A stretch of 16,187 nucleotides of DNA from an uncultured Christensenella sp. Lineage in GTDB: Bacteria; Bacillota; Clostridia; Christensenellales; UBA3700. The stretch's first letter is position 1. Each line of letters starts with the position of its first letter. This document shows, in pieces, positions 6,203 to 14,528 of this stretch. A program made the position numbers and the translations under genes. The stretch is from the NCBI GenBank assembly GCA_910577845.1, contig CAJTNA010000024.1:1-16187 (forward strand), in the 5' to 3' direction. The notes under the pieces are model-generated. The model saw only the letters and a list, made by a program, of their open reading frames with translations. It had not been told where the DNA came from and ran no database searches.

Positions 6203-7522
6203 TTAGTCTTTATCATTCAAGCAAGCAATACCTGGTAAAATCTTGCCTTCAAATAGCTCAAGTGAAGCACCGCCACCAGTTGAAATGTGGCTCATTTTAT
6301 CAGCAAAGCCTAGTTGTGCAACTGCAGCTGCAGAGTCACCACCACCAATAATAGTTGTGCAATCTTTAGCTTCAGCCATAGCTTTTGCAACAGCAATTGT
6401 ACCTTTTGCAAGTATAGGATTTTCAAATACGCCCATAGGTCCGTTCCAAATAACTGTTTTTGCTGACTTTATAGCATCTGCAAACAATTTAGCAGATTTC
6501 TCACCAATATCCAAGCCCATCATATTCTCTGGGATATTCATAGCATCAACATTTTGTACAGCGATTTCGCTATCAATAGGGTTAGGGAAAGATTTAGCAG
6601 CAATCGTATCAACTGGCAAATAAATGTTTTTACCTAGCTTTTTAGCTTTTGCCAACATATCTGTACAATAATCTATTTTTTCGTCATCAACTAAAGAATT
6701 ACCTACATTTCCGCCTTGAGCTTTGATAAATGTATATGCCATACCGCCACCAATAATCAATGTGTCGCATTTTTCTAGCAAATTATCAATAACTTTCAAC
6801 TTATCTGCAACTTTTGCACCACCTAACACTGCAACGAATGGACGAACTGGTGCTTCAAGTGATTTTGCCATAACATTAAGCTCTTTCTCAATCAAGAAAC
6901 CACAAACGCACTCTTTAACAAAACCATACTCAGCTATACCAGCAGTAGATGCGTGTGATCTATGAGCAGTACCAAATGCATCATTTACATAAATATCGCA
7001 GTACTCAGCAAGTTGTTTGCAGAAGTTTTCATCTCTGCCCTCTTCCTCAGAATGGAATCTTAAGTTCTCAAGCAATACGCACTCACCAGCTTTCAAAGCC
7101 GCTACTTTTGCTTTTGCATCATCACCTACTACATCTGTTGCAAATGTAACTTTACCGCCAAGTAGCTCGTTTAATCTATCAGCAACTGGCTTTAAAGTCA
7201 ATTTAACTGGGTCGCTCTTAAGTGCTTTTTCAATATATGCGTTAGTTGCTGACTCCCTCTCTGCCTCTGGAAGTGCTTCAACCGCCTTTTTCTCTTTCTT
7301 AGTAAGCTTAACTTTCTCACTAAAAATGCTATGAGGTTTGCCCATATGTGAACATAGAATAACTTTTGCACCATTATCCATCAAGTACTTGATTGTAGGT
7401 AATGCACCATTAATACGATTTTCATCAGTAATAACACCATCTTTCATTGGCACGTTAAAGTCAACTCTAACAAGACATTTTTTGCCAGCAACATTTACAT
7501 CTTTTATTGATTTTTTATTCAT
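6203..7522 (-). CDS. pgk: Phosphoglycerate kinase with an insertion
   Basis: Transfers phosphate from 1,3-bisphosphoglycerate to ADP; first gene of the glycolytic operon. The N-domain has VDFNVP (20-25), Arg36 and the SHMGKP loop; later come ENLRFH, NDAFGTAHRSHAS, GGAKVADK, the C-domain nucleotide segments WNGPMGVFE and GGGDSAAAV, and HISTGGGAS. All active-site segments appear intact. The protein is 439 aa against the usual ~395-400. The excess is one block of about 35 residues, Lys/Glu-rich and likely helical, between GKP (61-63) and LTLKPVA (108-114). The start at 7522 follows AAAGGAG; an in-frame ATG-type start at 7570 would add 16 unconserved residues. No gap gene is adjacent in the window. 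Confidence 0.96.
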   Translation of the reverse strand: MNKKSIKDVNVAGKKCLVRVDFNVPMKDGVITDENRINGALPTIKYLMDNGAKVILCSHMGKPHSIFSEKVKLTKKEKKAVEALPEAERESATNAYIEKALKSDPVKLTLKPVADRLNELLGGKVTFATDVVGDDAKAKVAALKAGECVLLENLRFHSEEEGRDENFCKQLAEYCDIYVNDAFGTAHRSHASTAGIAEYGFVKECVCGFLIEKELNVMAKSLEAPVRPFVAVLGGAKVADKLKVIDNLLEKCDTLIIGGGMAYTFIKAQGGNVGNSLVDDEKIDYCTDMLAKAKKLGKNIYLPVDTIAAKSFPNPIDSEIAVQNVDAMNIPENMMGLDIGEKSAKLFADAIKSAKTVIWNGPMGVFENPILAKGTIAVAKAMAEAKDCTTIIGGGDSAAAVAQLGFADKMSHISTGGGASLELFEGKILPGIACLNDKD

Positions 7523-7594
7523 AATTAGGATTCTCCTTTCCTCAATATAATTTATAAATTTTAAAAGCATAATTCAATTATACTCAACGGAAAT

Positions 7595-7623
7595 ATTATA
7601 ACACTATTTACCATATTTTGCAA
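7595..7623 (-). promoter_or_regulatory. Sigma-A promoter of the pgk-tpiA-gpmI operon
   Basis: On the minus strand TTGCAA (7618-7623), a 17-nt spacer and a perfect TATAAT (7595-7600) precede pgk. The predicted leader is about 65 nt. This is the best vegetative promoter match in the window. Confidence 0.8.
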
Positions 7624-7683
7624 GATATTTTTTTAAAATGCCTTTATTTTTGGCAATTTTTTTGTCAAAACTCCTTTCGTATA

Positions 7684-7742
7684 TAAAAAAATACTCACAA
7701 GTTACAAAATTATCACTTAATTTTTAATAACTTGCGAATATT
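7684..7742 (-). terminator. Terminator of trmL
   Basis: Arms 7690-7704 and 7728-7742 form a 15-bp stem around a 23-nt loop, followed on the minus strand by a T-run (TTTTTTTATA). As minus-strand RNA all 15 positions pair, two as G-U; the plus strand would have two C-A mismatches, so it is directed to stop trmL transcription. It lies 40 bp past the trmL stop. Confidence 0.6.
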
Positions 7743-7782
7743 TTTACTATTAAAATGTTTTTATCGACCTAAATAGTCTTAA

Positions 7783-8274
7783 TTAAAACTTTGTCAAATG
7801 TCCTAACTGGTTCAACTGCTCAAAATTGTGTTGACGGTGATACTCATAGCAAATAATAGCAACAGAATTTGCAAGATTTAATGAGCGAATATCCCCTTTC
7901 ATAGGTATTCTAATGCACTTGTCATAGTTATTGTGCAATATTTCCTCTGGTATCCCCTTAGATTCCTTACCAAACATAACATAAACATCTTGCTCATACT
8001 TAACCTCAGTATGGTTATGTTGAGATTTTGTTGAAGCGTAAAAAATTTGTTTAATATTGTTTTTATTCCTCTCTAAAAAATCTTCATAGCTTTTGTATGT
8101 GCAAATATCTGCCAAGTCCCAATAATCAAGTCCCGCTCTTTTTAAATACTTATCCTCAAAAGTAAAACCGAATGGCTCAATCAAATGCAACTTAGCTCCA
8201 GTTGCCGCACAAGTCCTAACTATGTTACCAGTATTTTGTGGAATCTCTGGCTCTAACAAAACTATATGTATCAT
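7783..8274 (-). CDS. trmL: tRNA (cytidine/uridine(34)-2'-O)-methyltransferase, SPOUT family
   Basis: Methylates the ribose of the wobble base 34 in leucine tRNAs, using SAM; cytoplasmic dimer. The 163-aa length is typical. Family motifs appear in order: EPEIPQNTGNIVRTC (8-22), the LKRAGLDYWD segment (44-53), FGKESKGIPEEIL (101-113) and the knot-forming IRIPM...RSLNLANSVAI (121-140) that binds SAM. GTGAGGAT upstream serves as ribosome binding site. It follows dus by 103 bp on the same strand, with its own promoter candidate, so it may be transcribed both from the spoVT operon and alone. Confidence 0.94.
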   Translation of the reverse strand: MIHIVLLEPEIPQNTGNIVRTCAATGAKLHLIEPFGFTFEDKYLKRAGLDYWDLADICTYKSYEDFLERNKNNIKQIFYASTKSQHNHTEVKYEQDVYVMFGKESKGIPEEILHNNYDKCIRIPMKGDIRSLNLANSVAIICYEYHRQHNFEQLNQLGHLTKF

Positions 8275-8335
8275 TTATTTATCCTCACTTAGTAACCTTT
8301 TTAATATATTCTCTATGCAAAATCTATATTGTTTA

Positions 8336-8364
8336 ATTTAACTGCTTTTCAAAGATTATGTCAA
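8336..8364 (-). promoter_or_regulatory. Promoter candidate for trmL
   Basis: A perfect -35 TTGACA (8359-8364, minus strand), a 17-nt spacer and a -10-like TTAAAT (8336-8341, 4 of 6 consensus bases) lie 62 bp upstream of the trmL start, in the dus-trmL gap. Confidence 0.55.
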
Positions 8365-8377
8365 TACCCTATCAACT

Positions 8378-9331
8378 TTAATCAAAATTTATTTTATTTA
8401 TAATGTCCACAAGTTCAGTGACGCTTTGAACGTGACAAACTGCATCTTTTATACCTTTTGCCCCAGCCATACCTTTCAAATAAAAACATACTTGTTTTTT
8501 CATATTGCTGTATATATATCTATCTGAATAAAAACCCTTTAATGTTTCAATTTGCATTAAAATATCCCTCTTTTTATCCACTTTATCAAAAATAGTAGCG
8601 ATTTTTGTAGTGTAATTTACAATTTCTTTAAAAATCTGAGGGTTTCCTAATGCACCTCTTGCTATCATAACTCCGCTTGCGTTTGTATGCTTCTTTATAT
8701 CAAAATAGCTTTGCAAATCTACTACGTCACCATTTGCAATAACTGGTATTTGCACCGCCCTGACAACTTCGGCAATGGTATCCCAATCAGCCTTGCCGTT
8801 GTAGTAGTCCTCTCTTGTTCTGCCGTGAATTGTTATTGCATCTGCCCCTGCATCTTGCATTGTTTTTGCAAAATCGACAGCTACATTGTCACCTTTTTTG
8901 AACCCTTTACGGAACTTAACTGTTACAACTTTTCCGCTTGCTTTTTTAACTTCTTTAACAATTTGCTCCGCAAGTTTTGGCGTATTTAATAACGCACTTC
9001 CCTCACCATTTCCAACTATCTTTGGCACGGGACAACCCATATTGATATCAATTATATCAAACTTCTGTATCTCTGGCATAACACAAGCTTTTGCCATAAT
9101 TGTGGGGTCACAACCAAATACCTGCACTGCTTTTAGCTTTTCATTATTAGTTGTTGCAAGTAGTTCCTTAGTTTTTTCACTGCCGTAAACCATACCTTTA
9201 CAACTTATCATTTCCGTATATGTAAGGCTTGCTCCATACCTTACTGCAATATCTCTAAACCCCACATCTGTAAAACCTGCAAGAGGTGCAAGTACTGCGT
9301 CACCCTTAAGACTAATATTTGCTATTTTCAT
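8378..9331 (-). CDS. dus: tRNA-dihydrouridine synthase
   Basis: FMN-dependent reduction of specific uridines in tRNA to dihydrouridine. The 317-aa product shows the N-terminal LAPLAGFTD loop (14-22), catalytic Cys100 in NMGCPVPKIVGNGEGSALL, the VKFRKG strand, THGRTR-like IHGRTRE for phosphate/FMN contact, and VIANGDV and MIARGALGNP, the FMN phosphate-binding end of the barrel. A C-terminal helical RNA-binding region follows. Features resemble the DusB-type bacterial group. Its ATG lies inside mazG, overlapping it by 20 nt, with an AGAGG about 10 nt upstream, so it is translationally coupled as the last gene of the spoVT operon. Confidence 0.95.
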   Translation of the reverse strand: MKIANISLKGDAVLAPLAGFTDVGFRDIAVRYGASLTYTEMISCKGMVYGSEKTKELLATTNNEKLKAVQVFGCDPTIMAKACVMPEIQKFDIIDINMGCPVPKIVGNGEGSALLNTPKLAEQIVKEVKKASGKVVTVKFRKGFKKGDNVAVDFAKTMQDAGADAITIHGRTREDYYNGKADWDTIAEVVRAVQIPVIANGDVVDLQSYFDIKKHTNASGVMIARGALGNPQIFKEIVNYTTKIATIFDKVDKKRDILMQIETLKGFYSDRYIYSNMKKQVCFYLKGMAGAKGIKDAVCHVQSVTELVDIINKINFD

Positions 9332-10724
9332 TTGCTTTTGCCTCTTGCCATAACTTTTCTTGCTCTGTGCTACTTAGAGTTACAAATTCCTTGCCACTTT
9401 TAATACAAGCTTTTTCCATAAATTCAACTCTACTAGCAAATTTTGCACAAGCTTTGTTTAGTGCGACCTCACTATCCACACCAATAAACCTTAATAAGTT
9501 TACTACAGCAAACAACAAGTCACCACATTCTATCTCTAAATTATCATTATCTGCAGATAATACTTCTTCTAATTCCTCAACTATTTTTTCCTTGATTTGA
9601 TAGGTGTTTTCAAATTCCATACCGATTTTTGCAAGGTATTTTTGATATTTTGTGGCTTTTTGCAAGCTTGGTAATGCTTTTGCGACACTATTTATTTTGC
9701 TACTAACTGTAGCTGTTTTCTTTTCCTTTGCTTTAGCTGATTCCCACGCTTTTAGTGCCTCGTCTGCATTGTTGGCAACCACATCACCAAAAATATGAGT
9801 ATGTCTTGTAACCAATTTATTGCATAGCCCAGTTAACACTTCATTTGCAGTAAACTCACCCTCATCCTCACCAATAAGGGTATGGAATACCCCTTGCAAA
9901 ATCACATCACCCGCTTCCTCAATAATGTTGTCAATGTCTTTATTGTCTATTGCTTCAACAAGTTCGTAAGCTTCCTCAATCAAGTTTTTACGTATGCTCT
10001 CGTGAGTTTGTGCCTTATCCCACTCGCAACCATTTTTGCCACGTAGCTTGTACATAATTCTAATTAAATCACCATAATTGTACTCTTGCTTATCCGTTAT
10101 AGCAAAAGGTGCAACATACACACCACAAGCATAACTCAATTCCTTTTGCCTATCTAGTTCGTATACTAGAGTTTTTTGTTCGCTATCACCATTGAAAAAG
10201 ATTATCTCACATTCCTCGCCTACAATGCGAGATAATATATCTTTTACCTCACTTGCAATAAAAGAGTTATCAATATCTACAACTACGAGTGGCAGTGTTT
10301 TGTCATAGCTAAATGCCTTATCCCCAACAATATCATATGCAGATACTTTAACTACACTTGTGCTTGGATGATTACGCAATGCCAACAATTCGTTTGATAC
10401 ACCCGCAATAATCTCAACCGCACAAAGCTCTTTTAATCTTTTAACCGACCTATCGTCAGCACCATTTCCATTAACACAGTACACAACATTTTTATCTTGT
10501 AACTCTACAAGATAATTGGCAATGCTATCATCCAAATCGTCAAAATCGTCTGAAGCTTCATAAAACCTATCCAAAGTTTCGTTTTTAATGCACTTTTCCT
10601 CAAAATATTTATATGTATCAGTGAGTGCAGTTTTAACTATGACAATATTTGCATTGTCAATAGCCTCTGCACCCTTTAATGTTAAATCGTCTTTCTTTAG
10701 TCCTAAACCGACAACTTTAATCAT
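9312..10724 (-). CDS. mazG: YabN-like fusion: tetrapyrrole-methylase-like domain plus MazG pyrophosphohydrolase
   Basis: Nucleoside triphosphate pyrophosphohydrolase, probably cleaving NTPs to NMP and PPi. The 470-aa length and layout match Bacillus YabN (~489 aa). Residues ~1-205 are a tetrapyrrole (SAM-dependent) methylase-like domain that looks degenerate: the usual GxGPGD loop is GLGLKKDD (6-13) and the usual PGHP is NGNG (85-88). Residues ~218-470 are two MazG halves. The first is CEWDKAQTHESIRKNLIEEA, with metal ligands Glu250, Glu251, Glu254 and EEAGD at 269-273. The second has EELEE (383-387) and ECGD (399-402). It follows spoVB by 6 nt, with GAGG just before the ATG. The order spoVT-yabM-yabN is the one known in Bacillus. 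Confidence 0.9.
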   Translation of the reverse strand: MIKVVGLGLKKDDLTLKGAEAIDNANIVIVKTALTDTYKYFEEKCIKNETLDRFYEASDDFDDLDDSIANYLVELQDKNVVYCVNGNGADDRSVKRLKELCAVEIIAGVSNELLALRNHPSTSVVKVSAYDIVGDKAFSYDKTLPLVVVDIDNSFIASEVKDILSRIVGEECEIIFFNGDSEQKTLVYELDRQKELSYACGVYVAPFAITDKQEYNYGDLIRIMYKLRGKNGCEWDKAQTHESIRKNLIEEAYELVEAIDNKDIDNIIEEAGDVILQGVFHTLIGEDEGEFTANEVLTGLCNKLVTRHTHIFGDVVANNADEALKAWESAKAKEKKTATVSSKINSVAKALPSLQKATKYQKYLAKIGMEFENTYQIKEKIVEELEEVLSADNDNLEIECGDLLFAVVNLLRFIGVDSEVALNKACAKFASRVEFMEKACIKSGKEFVTLSSTEQEKLWQEAKANENSKY

Positions 10725-10730
10725 ATTTCC

Positions 10731-12329
10731 TCACTTGTGTAACTTTTTACTAAAAGCAACAATTTTTTCACCAAATGGAAAGGAAATTAACTCCTCATCT
10801 TGGAACACTCTGCAAGCAATAACTAGTATAAAATACACAATAGGTGTTATCAAAACGCTTGCCATTAAAAGCCACCATTTGCTTAGTAAAAATGTTAAAC
10901 CGAATATTATTAATCCTATTATAGCACTAATAAGCATAATTTTGCTAATACTTTTAATAACTTTTTCGCCTTTTCCTAAAAGTTTTGACATTGTAAACCA
11001 GCCAATGAACACGCAAAGGGTATATGCAATAACACTGGATAATGCTGCCCCCATAATTCCCAAGTGCAAAATCAAGATTACATCTAGCGTAATTTTACAG
11101 ATTGCAGTAACAAAAAGTATTATTACTGGCTTGCCCGTTTTCCCCAGTGCTTGCATAAGTGAGGTAAACACTTGAGATAATGATAGCAGAATCACAGACA
11201 CAGAAGATACCATTAGCAGTGATGTCGCTAAGTTAATACTATCTGCTGATAAAGTTGGATATAATATCTGCATTATTGGTTGAGCTAGCAAAAAGATTGC
11301 CACAAAACAAGGTGCACCTATCAAAAAAGATAGTTTAACTGCAAGTTGAGCTTTATCTTTTATGCTTACTACGTCCCTCAACGCCCTTTTTGAACTAATA
11401 ATTGGCACTATCGCAACAGCAAACGCCAACGTTACAACTATAGGCATATTGATTAATGAATTGACTGGTGCAGATAAAATACCATATTCTGCAACCGCAA
11501 CTTCACGTGCTAACCCTCTTGCAACTAATAAGTTTACAATTAGCAAACTATCCGCAAATTGCACAATAGGAAATATAAGTCCACTTGCCATTATTGGCAC
11601 ACTAACTCTAAAAATGCTTTTTGTAACTTCTCCATCCAAACTCACTCGTTGAGTAGGTTTTTCACGTCTTGCAAAGTACACCACTGCTAGTACTAGCATT
11701 GACAAAAACTCTGATAAAGTTATACCTATCAATGCACCTATAACCGCACTAGTAATACCTCTTGGCAACAATAAGTAAGCAAAAAGTAAACCGAACAACA
11801 TTTTAAATGCTTGTTCCGCAATTTGAGCAATCGCAGTAGGTAGCATATTCATATTGCCTTGGAAATAGCCTTTAAAATAGCCCGCTATTGCCACAATAAC
11901 TATTGCTGGTGCTACTACATAGTAACCAAATCTAATATCGTCATTACCTTGTAATTGAGCAAGCGGAGTAGAAACCAACAACATAATTAACAATGCCGTT
12001 ACACCCAAACCAAACAATAGCACAAATGAGGACTTCATTACCTTCTGAGCATCATTAACTTCACCCAAAGCCTTTTTTTCGCTGACCAATCTACTTATGG
12101 CAGTAGGTATACCACTTGAGGACAAAGTCAACATTAGTGCATAAATCGGAAAGACCAGTTGATACATACCGATTCCCTCTGCACCCAACAAGTTTGTTAG
12201 TGGAATTCGGTAAACCGCACCCAGTATTTTTGCAATCATACCAGCAAAAGCAAGAATCAATGCCCCTGCTGTATAACTATTTAATACCGATTTTCGATGT
12301 GATTTTAAACTTTTTACACTAGTTTGCAC
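10731..12329 (-). CDS. SpoVB/YabM-type polysaccharide/lipid flippase (MOP/MATE superfamily)
   Basis: Integral membrane protein of 532 aa with about 14 hydrophobic segments, starting near residue 20 with LILAFAGMIAKILGAVYRIPL. The N-terminal LGAEGIGMYQLVFPIYALMLTLSSSGIP and SRLVSEKKALG stretch is typical of stage V sporulation protein B relatives, which are thought to flip lipid-linked wall or polysaccharide precursors. Its place between spoVT and the yabN homologue makes it the positional equivalent of Bacillus YabM, a SpoVB paralogue, so no gene symbol is forced. The start is a GTG, 3 nt past the spoVT stop and in the same frame, with only a weak SD-like AGAGTAG, so translation is probably coupled to SpoVT. 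Confidence 0.9.
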   Translation of the reverse strand: MQTSVKSLKSHRKSVLNSYTAGALILAFAGMIAKILGAVYRIPLTNLLGAEGIGMYQLVFPIYALMLTLSSSGIPTAISRLVSEKKALGEVNDAQKVMKSSFVLLFGLGVTALLIMLLVSTPLAQLQGNDDIRFGYYVVAPAIVIVAIAGYFKGYFQGNMNMLPTAIAQIAEQAFKMLFGLLFAYLLLPRGITSAVIGALIGITLSEFLSMLVLAVVYFARREKPTQRVSLDGEVTKSIFRVSVPIMASGLIFPIVQFADSLLIVNLLVARGLAREVAVAEYGILSAPVNSLINMPIVVTLAFAVAIVPIISSKRALRDVVSIKDKAQLAVKLSFLIGAPCFVAIFLLAQPIMQILYPTLSADSINLATSLLMVSSVSVILLSLSQVFTSLMQALGKTGKPVIILFVTAICKITLDVILILHLGIMGAALSSVIAYTLCVFIGWFTMSKLLGKGEKVIKSISKIMLISAIIGLIIFGLTFLLSKWWLLMASVLITPIVYFILVIACRVFQDEELISFPFGEKIVAFSKKLHK

Positions 12330-12332
12330 TTA

Positions 12333-12842
12333 CTACTCTAATTGACTTGCTAGGCAACAACCTGCAACTTTTATATTTGCTTTAATATCATTTGTAATTG
12401 CACCTACAGCAATTATTCCGCCATACAAATCACCACCAACTAATATAGGGTGAACATACACATCGTCACTGATTGCACTATCGTTTTTTGTAATTCGAAT
12501 ATTTTCATCTGCCATTGTTTGCTTTCTCTCTTGCAAAACTGAAAACAAAGTATTAGAAATCAACTCACCCTCTTTGCTCTCTTTTGTACCCTCATGAGTT
12601 AACACTTTGCTCTTATCAACTATCATAATTTGTACACCGCACAAATCAAACAATACCTTTGAATATCCCTCTGCCAAAGCTTGCAATGCTTGCATTTGAC
12701 TAAATTTTTTAATTATAATTTCATTGTCAGAAACTTGATTCATTTCCAATTCCTCACCGTCACGAATACGCATAGTACGTCTAAGTTCTTTTGGAATTAC
12801 TATTCTACCAAGTTCATCAATTCTTCTAACTATTCCAGCCAT
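12333..12842 (-). CDS. spoVT: Stage V sporulation protein T, transcriptional regulator
   Basis: AbrB-type DNA-binding regulator that tunes sigma-G-dependent genes in the forespore (known in Bacillus). The 169-aa product (Bacillus ~178) has an N-terminal swapped-hairpin domain (residues 1-50), seen as GIVRRIDELGRIVIPKELRR and MRIRDGEELEM, and a C-terminal GAF-like sensor domain (~55-169). The start at 12842 follows a perfect AGGAGG 6 nt upstream; an in-frame start at 12872 would add 10 residues and lacks an SD. It is the first gene of the spoVT-spoVB-mazG-dus operon. The 152-bp gap to the divergent gene should hold its promoter, but I found no convincing sigma-G or sigma-A match. Confidence 0.95.
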   Translation of the reverse strand: MAGIVRRIDELGRIVIPKELRRTMRIRDGEELEMNQVSDNEIIIKKFSQMQALQALAEGYSKVLFDLCGVQIMIVDKSKVLTHEGTKESKEGELISNTLFSVLQERKQTMADENIRITKNDSAISDDVYVHPILVGGDLYGGIIAVGAITNDIKANIKVAGCCLASQLE

Positions 12843-12994
12843 AAATTTCCTCCTTAAAAATAGCTTTTGCAATAAATTTGTTGATATACATATTTTTCCA
12901 TATAAATTTACAGCCGTTTAATTCCATACCGTGTTGAAAATACTAAATATTTAAAGAAAGGTATATTATCCTATTCAAATTAATACACTTTAGT

Positions 12995-13900
12995 ATGTTT
13001 AAAATATATTATGACAATGAACAATTTGTTATTTTAGTTGATGGTATGCAAAATTCCAGTGGTATAATAGAGCTTGATAGCGAAAAAAGTTATGTTCTTA
13101 CACTACTACCAATTTACAATAAAACTCTTTTTCTACCAATTAGCTCAACCATAAGACTAAAAAATTCCAGTTTAGTTTGCAATATTCCTTATATTAAGTT
13201 AGATAAAAATCAATTTTATCTAACACCTAAATTTGCACCATATATACCGCCAAGCGTTCCACACGTAGATATGCAAAGAGAATTTGGTGAACATATTATT
13301 ACTGTTTATACAGATAATATTCCAAAATTATTAATTGAGAATAAAACCAACTTTATTACAATAGTACTTCCTGAATATCCAGAAAAATTGCAAGAGGCAG
13401 TTTTGGATAGTGGCGTGCTGTTTTATTGTCTTTGCAAGCACTATTTGTGCGTAGTTTTTTACGACTATAATGACTATAGTGTACTTATTGACAAAGAGTG
13501 TGACAATTATGAATTTGACGAAAATGGTGTAACAATTACAATAAATTTGCACGACAACCAAGGTAGAAAATACATTTCTCACCTAACATTTAAAGATAAC
13601 GAATATTTTTGTGACAACGATTATTTTGAATATAAAACACCTCATACCCCACACGAAAAATTGTTGGGATATGATTTTATGCAAGCAATCCTTGCAGAAG
13701 ACTTTGAGTATTGCAAAAAACTACTAATTCCAAATTTATTTGACGAAAGCGAGATAAAGCAAATGTTTGACGGACTTGACGACTTAATAATTCCAAACTG
13801 TCCAATTAAAAATAATTACGTCTTTGCATTAATCAATGGTAAAATAGTATCCATAAAATTTATTACTAATCACGGTTTTATTGAAAAAATAATAATGTAA
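12995..13900 (+). CDS. Protein of unknown function, divergent from spoVT
   Basis: I do not recognise this 301-aa protein. It has no signal peptide and no membrane segment. The N-terminal half is rich in beta-type strands with hydrophobic/aromatic alternation (FKIYYDNEQFVILVDG; then a YVLTLLP strand), followed by a proline-rich YIPPSVPH turn near residue 86. Residues ~222-301 look like a separate small alpha/beta unit (helix FMQAILAEDFEYCKKLL, then strands YVFALING and IVSIKFI), somewhat like an NTF2/DUF4878 fold, but that is weak. The long open frame in AT-rich DNA, with codon use like its neighbours, supports a real gene. The start is uncertain: ATG 12995 has no SD, while AAAGG at 12957-12961 would suit a rare in-frame ATC/ATT start near 12965-12968. 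No terminator follows closely. Confidence 0.75.
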   Translation: MFKIYYDNEQFVILVDGMQNSSGIIELDSEKSYVLTLLPIYNKTLFLPISSTIRLKNSSLVCNIPYIKLDKNQFYLTPKFAPYIPPSVPHVDMQREFGEHIITVYTDNIPKLLIENKTNFITIVLPEYPEKLQEAVLDSGVLFYCLCKHYLCVVFYDYNDYSVLIDKECDNYEFDENGVTITINLHDNQGRKYISHLTFKDNEYFCDNDYFEYKTPHTPHEKLLGYDFMQAILAEDFEYCKKLLIPNLFDESEIKQMFDGLDDLIIPNCPIKNNYVFALINGKIVSIKFITNHGFIEKIIM

Positions 13901-13950
13901 ATATTAGTATTCGAGAAAACAGAAAATAGTAGTGTAAAAATATCTTGTAT

Positions 13951-14070
13951 CCAAAGCAAAATCAGTCACAAGTTTTATGCGAAAGGTGTATTTGCAATAT
14001 ACACAATAGAATAGTATTCATACTTGTAAGCAAAATGACTATGTCTAACTTTGTAATCAATTTGCTTTGG
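13951..14070. ncRNA. Candidate structured RNA (nested stems)
   Basis: Four inverted repeats nest inside one another. CCAAAGCAAA (13951-13960) pairs perfectly with 14061-14070. AGTC (13964-13967) pairs with GACT (14037-14040). ACAAGT (13968-13973) pairs with ACTTGT (14022-14027). GTGTAT (13986-13991) pairs with ATACAC (13999-14004) around a 7-nt loop. The result is a rod with bulges about 120 nt long. It resembles no known RNA family that I can recall. No clear promoter or T-tailed end was seen, and the transcribed strand is unknown. Confidence 0.35.
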
Positions 14071-14522
14071 AGTATCTAACAATAATTCAAATTGAATTAC
14101 ATTAAAATATCGTGTTACAAAATTTGATACCATTAAACCTACTTTTGTGTAAAATAAATTTTAATATTAATATATTATTGTATTTTTCTGGAACAGGCAA
14201 CAGCTTATACATTGCTAATAAAATTAAAGTTCTATAAATAGCAACATTATCATGAATGTTTCCCTTTTTTTGTTTTTAAAAGCTATGTTCACCAATTATA
14301 TAATATTTATTAAGTTTTTTACGCATCTCTTACATTTTTTATAACCGACATTAGATGTTTATAGTTACCAAAGTTATAGTTTAATACAATTTACAAGTAG
14401 TCTTTTTCCATTTTTTGTTGCAAAACTTATAATTTTACATTAATTTTACTTAATAAGGATAGACTTTTTACTAAATATTGTTTATTATATGTTTATAAGG
14501 ACTTATATATTTTGTTACTATA

Positions 14523-14528
14523 TATAAT
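14523..14528 (+). promoter_or_regulatory. -10 element candidate for the zinc metallopeptidase
   Basis: A perfect TATAAT lies 43 bp before the ATG. The matching -35 region is poor (no TTGACA-like hexamer at 17 nt) and the area is very AT-rich, so chance is a real alternative. Confidence 0.3.

Noticed and set aside
6243..7334. Several plus-strand frames opposite pgk, up to 126 codons
   Set aside because: They are rich in Ser/Ala/Pro as expected from the complement of a Gly/Ala/Lys-rich gene, and pgk is unquestionable on the other strand.
10588..11175. 195-codon plus-strand frame opposite mazG/spoVB
   Set aside because: It spans the junction of two well-supported genes, has hydrophobic shadow composition and no ribosome binding site.
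12991..12997. CATACTA on the minus strand, matching a sigma-F/G -10 box for spoVT
   Set aside because: No TGAATA-like -35 lies at 17-18 nt, it would leave a ~145-nt leader, and it overlaps the start codon of the divergent gene.
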